From Ceratodon purpureus (Eukaryota > Streptophyta > Bryopsida > Pseudoditrichales > Ditrichaceae), in assembly GCA_014871385.1 (NCBI GenBank), contig CM026423.1, forward strand, positions 14,034,858-14,098,857: DNA of 64,000 nt, written 5' to 3'. Positions 59,087 through 64,000 of this stretch are shown here, one piece after another (position 1 is the stretch's first letter; each line of letters begins with the position of its first letter). The notes under the pieces are model-generated. The model made no database searches, was not told the origin of the DNA, and saw only the letters and a list, made by a program, of their open reading frames with translations. The translations under genes were made by a program, and so were the position numbers.

Positions 59087-60160
59087 ATGGGTTCCCACCT
59101 GCAAGCACCTATGATAACCTTCGTCTTTCTTTTTTGCCTCTGCCATGTCGCGCCAGCCGCTAGCACTGGACCGGAGGTGCTCACAACCCCGCCCATCTGG
59201 AACTTCACCATGTCACAGTGCGGCCTCTTTCGCAACGAGATCGTCCTCCGCCCGCTCTTCATCCTGTGGCCTGAATCCATCAAAGGTGTCCCGTTCCGCT
59301 ACTGCTGCGAGTATCAACCCCCAACAAGCACACCATTGACCTTCAACCTGAGCGGCTACCGCTACGGCCCCGAGGGCGGCACGCTCGTCCCCGCACCCTA
59401 CTTCGACCTGGGCCTCATCGACAAGAAGTACAAATGGTACTGGAAGAACTGGAACTTCTGGAAACTTCCCACCAAGCTCTACAGCGCACCCATCTACTGC
59501 GAAGTCACGGACCTCCACCGTCTGTACATGTACCGCTTCTGGACGCAGACTTTCGTCCGAGGAGTCATTTCCGCCGCGCCACTCATTGCCATCCTCCTCA
59601 TCGGCGGAATCTTCATCCCATGTTGCAGGGATCGACGCAGATTGGTGCAATGGGAGGAGCTCTTCTCCGACCTGCTCCACGTTCTGCTCCTCTGCCTCGT
59701 CGGCAGCTGCTTAATGGAAGCCATCGCGCACTCTGCCATCCGCGAGTGGCGGTCGCAGCTCATGTTCAACGGCGGAGTGGTGTACACATACCTGACGCTC
59801 TTTGCGATTTTGTCGGCTCTCTTTCGACACTCAATAAATCCCGACCGAAAGCATAGAACTGACTGGCGCTGGCAGAAGGTGTTTGGTCAAGTAGCGGCGC
59901 AGTTCATGGTGGGCGCGTACCTCGGCCTGGTGGAGGATGTGTCTGGGCGGGGGTTGGAAGGCGTGGCGGGGCTGGTGCTGGGCACAGTAATTGGTGCGAC
60001 CATCTGGTCTGCCGGGGTTGAAATGTACATCATTTCACAGATCTTCTCTCTGAGCTCCAAGGAGTCTGAGAAGTGCCCCAAGTGCAAGACGCCGACGTGT
60101 GACGTCTGCCGCAGTCGGCATGGAGCTCGTAGTTTCGAACTCGGCGTGTACAACTATTAA
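59087..60160 (+). CDS. unrecognised intronless membrane protein, family copy 2
   Basis: Second copy of the family at 30259. Single exon, 357 aa from the ATG at 59087; the frame opens further upstream only with a TTG. Signal peptide (MITFVFLFCLCHVAPA), then PIWNFTMSQC, LWPESIKGVPFRYCCEY, PYFDLGLIDKKYKWYW and YCEVTDLHRLYMYRFW. Membrane segments follow: PLIAILLIGGIFIP, LLHVLLLCLVGSCLMEAIA, VVYTYLTLFAILSALF, QFMVGAYLGLVEDVS, GLVLGTVIGATIWSAGVE. Over REWRSQLM to FRHS it differs from copy 1 at only one of 31 residues. The linker after the first membrane segment is short. The C-terminal tail is unique: CPKCKTPTCDVC, a CxxC pair that could bind zinc, followed by about 18 residues. Confidence 0.85.
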   Translation: MGSHLQAPMITFVFLFCLCHVAPAASTGPEVLTTPPIWNFTMSQCGLFRNEIVLRPLFILWPESIKGVPFRYCCEYQPPTSTPLTFNLSGYRYGPEGGTLVPAPYFDLGLIDKKYKWYWKNWNFWKLPTKLYSAPIYCEVTDLHRLYMYRFWTQTFVRGVISAAPLIAILLIGGIFIPCCRDRRRLVQWEELFSDLLHVLLLCLVGSCLMEAIAHSAIREWRSQLMFNGGVVYTYLTLFAILSALFRHSINPDRKHRTDWRWQKVFGQVAAQFMVGAYLGLVEDVSGRGLEGVAGLVLGTVIGATIWSAGVEMYIISQIFSLSSKESEKCPKCKTPTCDVCRSRHGARSFELGVYNY

Positions 60161-62062
60161 CCTAACATTGGATTATCATTGAGGAAACATGTCAGCTGTA
60201 CTTCAAACTTGAGCTAGACTTGACCTTTGCTTTGAGAGAATGCAGACAGACGATCTTGACATGCACCAGAAATGTAAAGCTTGATTGGGGACGAGAGCTG
60301 AGTGCATGATTTGATCTTCGGTTGCCCTCTTAGACGAAGAAGCTGGTAGTGTGTATAGTTGTTCCAGGCGCCAGCTATCGAGGAGGAACCTCGAGAGAGA
60401 CGAGTGCAAGCAGATCTCAACTGTTTAAATGCATGGAAACCTGTGCTTTGGATGTGACCTCGTCGATCCTGAGATCTTGCTGGTGATTTTCATGTTCAGG
60501 TGTGGCTTAATTTGCTGTAGCGATAAATTGGAATTAGGGATAGGTGGAAATATGTAGCCTCAGAGAAGGTTGTAAAATGCTTCTTTCTTCTGTGAACGAA
60601 TTCTGCATTGGTTGGTAGCATAATTTTTTCTAAGATGTCAAAAGCAAATAAAAAATCATATTTTCATTAAGCTACTACAATTCTCTACCTGCTAAAAAAA
60701 TCTTCAAAGCCACGGCTAACAATGCCTTCACACAAACCCGAACAAAATCTTAAAAACCCGTTTTAAGTTGAAAATGCTTCAGGGGTTTAAAAAGGAACCA
60801 GAGTTCTCCTTCCTTTACCACACAATACTGTACTGTACAGTACAGCATGACACTCACATCGTCCTGGCAGTGCTGGCTGAGACGATCGATCTGAGTTTAC
60901 GACGGTCTACAACCTCAACTGATGTACTTAAGTTACAGCACATCAATTTCACTCTGATCCCAGACTTGGCCGCTCTTGAAGATGGTGCTCCCTGGTGAAT
61001 CACTCTATCTCCGCGCTTGCAGACTAAGAAACAAAATTATCTATGTTACACTGTACGTCAGGCACTTTCGGCACTTGTTTGTACGAAAAAACACAACAAA
61101 TACAGCTGCCTCCAAAGCGATGCTTTAGTAAATAGATCAACTAGTGCTTCACTGCTTTCCTAGCCATCAATTCAGTCCCCATAAATGACATGGCTTCCAG
61201 GGCATTCAAAACAAGCAGTGACCACTCACTTGCCATTCCCTTCTCCACTCCCAGGACACACTCTATACAATTCCTCGTCTGCTTCTTGAAAATGTCCCAA
61301 GTTCTTGTGAAAATGCTTAAGCTGTTTGAACAACTGAACATTTCTTTTTGCTGGCAGATCTGAACAAGTTGGGTCTTCTCGACGAGTACGTACCCCACAA
61401 GGAGCCGGCATTCTGTCATTTCGGATACTTCACCAGGACAATTCTTTGAAACGGAAAATTACTTCTTTTGTTTGGGCTTGCAGGATTCTTGTCATTTTTA
61501 AAATTGTAGGTTTATTCTAACCTACATGTACCTTATAAATTAATAAAAACTGTACAGGTGGCCATAGCTACTTGGGCTTTCTCACTGTGCGTTACCAACA
61601 CAAATGGACATTCACAGTACAGATACGTCACCTTGATTCCGTTCTGTGTGAATACAATTTCTATCAACTCTCTGAGAAAAAAAAGGCCACAACTCTACAC
61701 CTAAATGTGAAAAGTAATGATAATCTTGTAACCTAACTATATTGATCCATGATGTACATACCCCCAAGATGCTGATTGCCAACATATGCAGAGAAGAGAA
61801 AGCATTAAAGGGATCAAGAACCAATAAACTTTCATGATCATCAGCAACCGGATCATTATTCATGGACACTGCTAAACTTTAAGAGTAGAGCTGAAGACTT
61901 TAAATAATGCCGACAGCGACCACATCCTCATGTGAGTGCACAGAACTTTTTGGCAAATTTGAACAGATCAGTCATCTCTCCTCATTCTCCGGACCATGCC
62001 TCCATCCTCGTAACAGACTTGAAAGAGCCTGCAATTCATTTTTACGTAGAACAACTCTTTAA
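60161..62062. other. region between convergent family copies 2 and 3
   Basis: Both neighbours point into this 1.9 kb, so it should hold two 3' UTRs. A minus-strand frame at 61141-61419 (92 residues) is weakly protein-like but unrecognised. An 18-bp palindrome of CTGTAC units lies near 60829-60846. Nothing else is supported. Confidence 0.4.
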
Positions 62063-63115
62063 TCATACCGGAGAACAAGAGTCTGAGTCCGAGCCTGAGT
62101 CACCCTTGGTTTTCTCTACGATACACCTGAAATGAAAAAACTGCGAGATGACATATAGTTCAACTCCAGCGGAATAGATGGTCGCCCCGACCACTGTCCC
62201 CAGCACAAGGCACGCCAATCCCTCCAATCTCCGTCCTGACACATCCTCCACTAATATTAGATACGCGCCCAACATGAACTGCGCCGCAAACTGGCCGAAC
62301 ACCTTCTGCCAACGCCAGCTCTCTTTCGCATGCTTCCTATTATGCCTTGCGCTTCGTCTCCTGATCGCGTGGCGAATCACCGAGGACAGCATCGCAAAGA
62401 GTGTCAAGTAAGTATACACCACCCCACCATTAAACATCAGCTGTGATCGCCATTCGCGAGTTGCTGAATGACCAATTCCTTCCATCAAGCAGCTGCCCAC
62501 GTCCGTGAGCAGCACGACATGGAGCAGGTCGGACCAGAGCTCCTCCCATCGCACTCTGCGGTGTCGGAAGAGGGGAATGGCGATTCCACCGATTAGCAGG
62601 ATGGCGATGAGAGGACCCGCGGTTTCGGAGGCGCGGACGAAGGGCTTCCACCAGAAGCGGTACATGTAGAGGCGGCGAAGGTCCGAAACTTCGCAGAAGA
62701 GGGGCTCGTAGTCAAGCCGAGTGGGGAGCTGCCAGAAGATCCAGTGCTGCCAGTACCACGCGTACTGGGTATCGATGAGGCCGAGGTCGAAGTATGGAGC
62801 TGGCAGTAGGGTGCCTTCGTTGGGGCCGTAGCGGTAGGTGCTGAGGTTGAAGGATGCAGGGGATGCAGTCAATGAGTTGGCAACTGGTTGGTACTCGCAA
62901 CAGTAGCGAAACGTGACGCCCTTGATAGATTCGGGCCATAGGACGAAGCGTGGGCGGAGCACGGCCTCGTTTCGAAAGCCGGAGCATTGCGACATGGTAA
63001 AGTTCCAGATTGGTGGTTCATCGAGCGCGTCAGGTCCACTGCCAGCAACATGGTCGAGGGTACAAACTAGTAGAATACACAGAGTTACTTGCGTGGATGC
63101 AAAGATGGAACTCAT
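62063..63115 (-). CDS. unrecognised intronless membrane protein, family copy 3
   Basis: Third copy, tail to tail with copy 2 and 1.9 kb from it. Single exon, 350 aa from the ATG at 63115. Signal peptide (TQVTLCILLVCTLDHVAG), then PIWNFTMSQC, LWPESIKGVTFRYCCEY, PYFDLGLIDTQYAWYWQHW and FCEVSDLRRLYMYRFW. Membrane segments: PLIAILLIGGIAIPLF, LLHVVLLTDVGSCLMEGIG, VVYTYLTLFAMLSSVI, QFMLGAYLILVEDVS, LVLGTVVGATIYSAGVE. It differs from the others by a longer basic loop (RRRSARHNRKHAKESWRW) and an acidic Ser-rich tail ending SDSDSCSPV. The four cysteines of the outside domain (SQC, YCC, FC) are kept. Confidence 0.85.
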   Translation of the reverse strand: MSSIFASTQVTLCILLVCTLDHVAGSGPDALDEPPIWNFTMSQCSGFRNEAVLRPRFVLWPESIKGVTFRYCCEYQPVANSLTASPASFNLSTYRYGPNEGTLLPAPYFDLGLIDTQYAWYWQHWIFWQLPTRLDYEPLFCEVSDLRRLYMYRFWWKPFVRASETAGPLIAILLIGGIAIPLFRHRRVRWEELWSDLLHVVLLTDVGSCLMEGIGHSATREWRSQLMFNGGVVYTYLTLFAMLSSVIRHAIRRRSARHNRKHAKESWRWQKVFGQFAAQFMLGAYLILVEDVSGRRLEGLACLVLGTVVGATIYSAGVELYVISQFFHFRCIVEKTKGDSGSDSDSCSPV

Positions 63116-64000
63116 TCCGGAAACTGGCGCTCACTAATTCATTCAGTACGTAGCTTGAGAGGTGATCGAATGATCTCGAACCTGAATAATCAAACTTCTG
63201 AGCTAAGATGATCAGCGCCATTGTGTTATATATCTAGAGATCTGAGTACTAGTGGCCAGTCTCATCATTGGGGACGTTACTGCTTCAGAATCACGTCTGC
63301 GCTGCACAAGTCAAACTACATCTTAGAATAATATAATCCGAGGTGAGGCAGATTAAGGTCCAAGCTGTATAATGTCCATGTGACCCGTTACATATTCCAC
63401 GTGAGCCACTAAGGATTGTCGGGCGTACAGACGAATCGAAAGCAAACCTACAGTAGAAACCGTACGGTGCAGACCGGGGTTTTGTAAATACAAAGACCCG
63501 ACTGCCTCGAGAGTCTCCAAAGTGCTCAACATCAACCACTGCGATTGAGTCACTGACTGCAGTAAGTTAAAATCTCCACAGTAACACACGCTGCTTACTT
63601 GGCCATGTGATTTTGTCGATGCTCCGCCAATAGATCAGTCGATACTCCACTAGTAGACCAGCGCTTCTTTGTCGGTTCAAACTGGAATCAGCGCCATCGA
63701 ATTATCAGATTCCTTGTCGCAGGAGAACTGAAGTTGATCTCAGTCGCTGCAATCAGGCTGCCATTGTTTTCAAGCCCCAGATCTTTTCCGACTGCAGACA
63801 ATTGGTGTTGACGGAAGTCCGGAGTCGGAACCGACTTAAAGTCGGAGTCGGAACGGGAGGGGAGACCGGGGGCACCGGTCGCCCCAGTCACCGGGTACCG
63901 GAACCGACTAGTCATCTGAGAAACTTTTGCGTTTTATTCTTAGTTACAGGTTGGGTTGCAATTTACACAGTGGGTTGCAAAAGTGATCACTGGTCAATGC
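63116..64000. other. upstream region of copy 3 to the window edge
   Basis: Probable promoter of copy 3, then unassigned DNA. Imperfect repeats of CGGAGTCGGAACCGAC type occur at 63818-63860. No gene is supported. Confidence 0.4.

Noticed and set aside
60829-60846. 18-bp palindrome of CTGTAC units
   Set aside because: Too short and simple to assign as an element end or binding site.
61141-61419. 92-codon minus-strand frame between copies 2 and 3
   Set aside because: Weakly protein-like only; no family match and no clear exon partners.

Overview
The window is nuclear DNA of a land plant. The signs are spliced genes with GT/AG introns of about 100-1000 bp, a plant core alpha-1,3-fucosyltransferase, a chloroplast-targeted Ycf54 protein, an L-type lectin receptor kinase, an SDI1/MS5-type TPR protein, Stowaway-like and CACTA-like elements, and AT-rich intergenic DNA. 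A bryophyte, probably a moss, fits best. That is inference from gene style and not proven. No tRNA, rRNA or CRISPR was seen. Exon coordinates were worked out by hand from splice signals, codon phase and recalled family sequences, not from transcripts.

Left part (1-26.4 kb) is an ordinary gene neighbourhood. It holds an SDI1/MS5-like TPR gene on the minus strand whose 3' end leaves the window, delta-COP (minus, 10321-6657), the ribosome maturation factor REIL (plus, 12259-13652), YCF54 (minus, 16945-14860), core alpha-1,3-fucosyltransferase (minus, 22035-18963), and a small unrecognised two-anchor membrane protein (minus, 26371-24304). A compact Stowaway-like hairpin MITE lies at 11530-11631.

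Middle part (26.4-45.7 kb) is gene-poor with isolated genes: the first copy of an unrecognised intronless membrane protein family (30259-31314), an L-type lectin receptor kinase (36262-38616), and the 11-exon SPOUT1-like RNA methyltransferase (39518-43515). Between them lie a 90-bp tandem duplication, a ~740-bp inverted-repeat transposon (copy A) and a degenerate minisatellite.

Right part (45.7-64 kb) is accessory DNA. It has an unrecognised multi-exon gene, a broken AAA+ ATPase of the type best known from fungi, a transposon-rich stretch with a nested insertion (B inside C), and an F-box pseudogene with two in-frame stops that also carries copy D of the transposon. About 500 bp before the F-box is a 36-bp perfect inverted copy of its own coding sequence. 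A non-autonomous CACTA-like element follows, then two more copies of the membrane protein family facing tail to tail.

The strongest candidates for something undescribed are the three-member membrane protein family, the gene-derived inverted fragment beside the F-box pseudogene, and the unrecognised gene next to the AAA+ pseudogene. The transposon family is useful because one insertion can be dated relative to a gene and its target duplication can be read.
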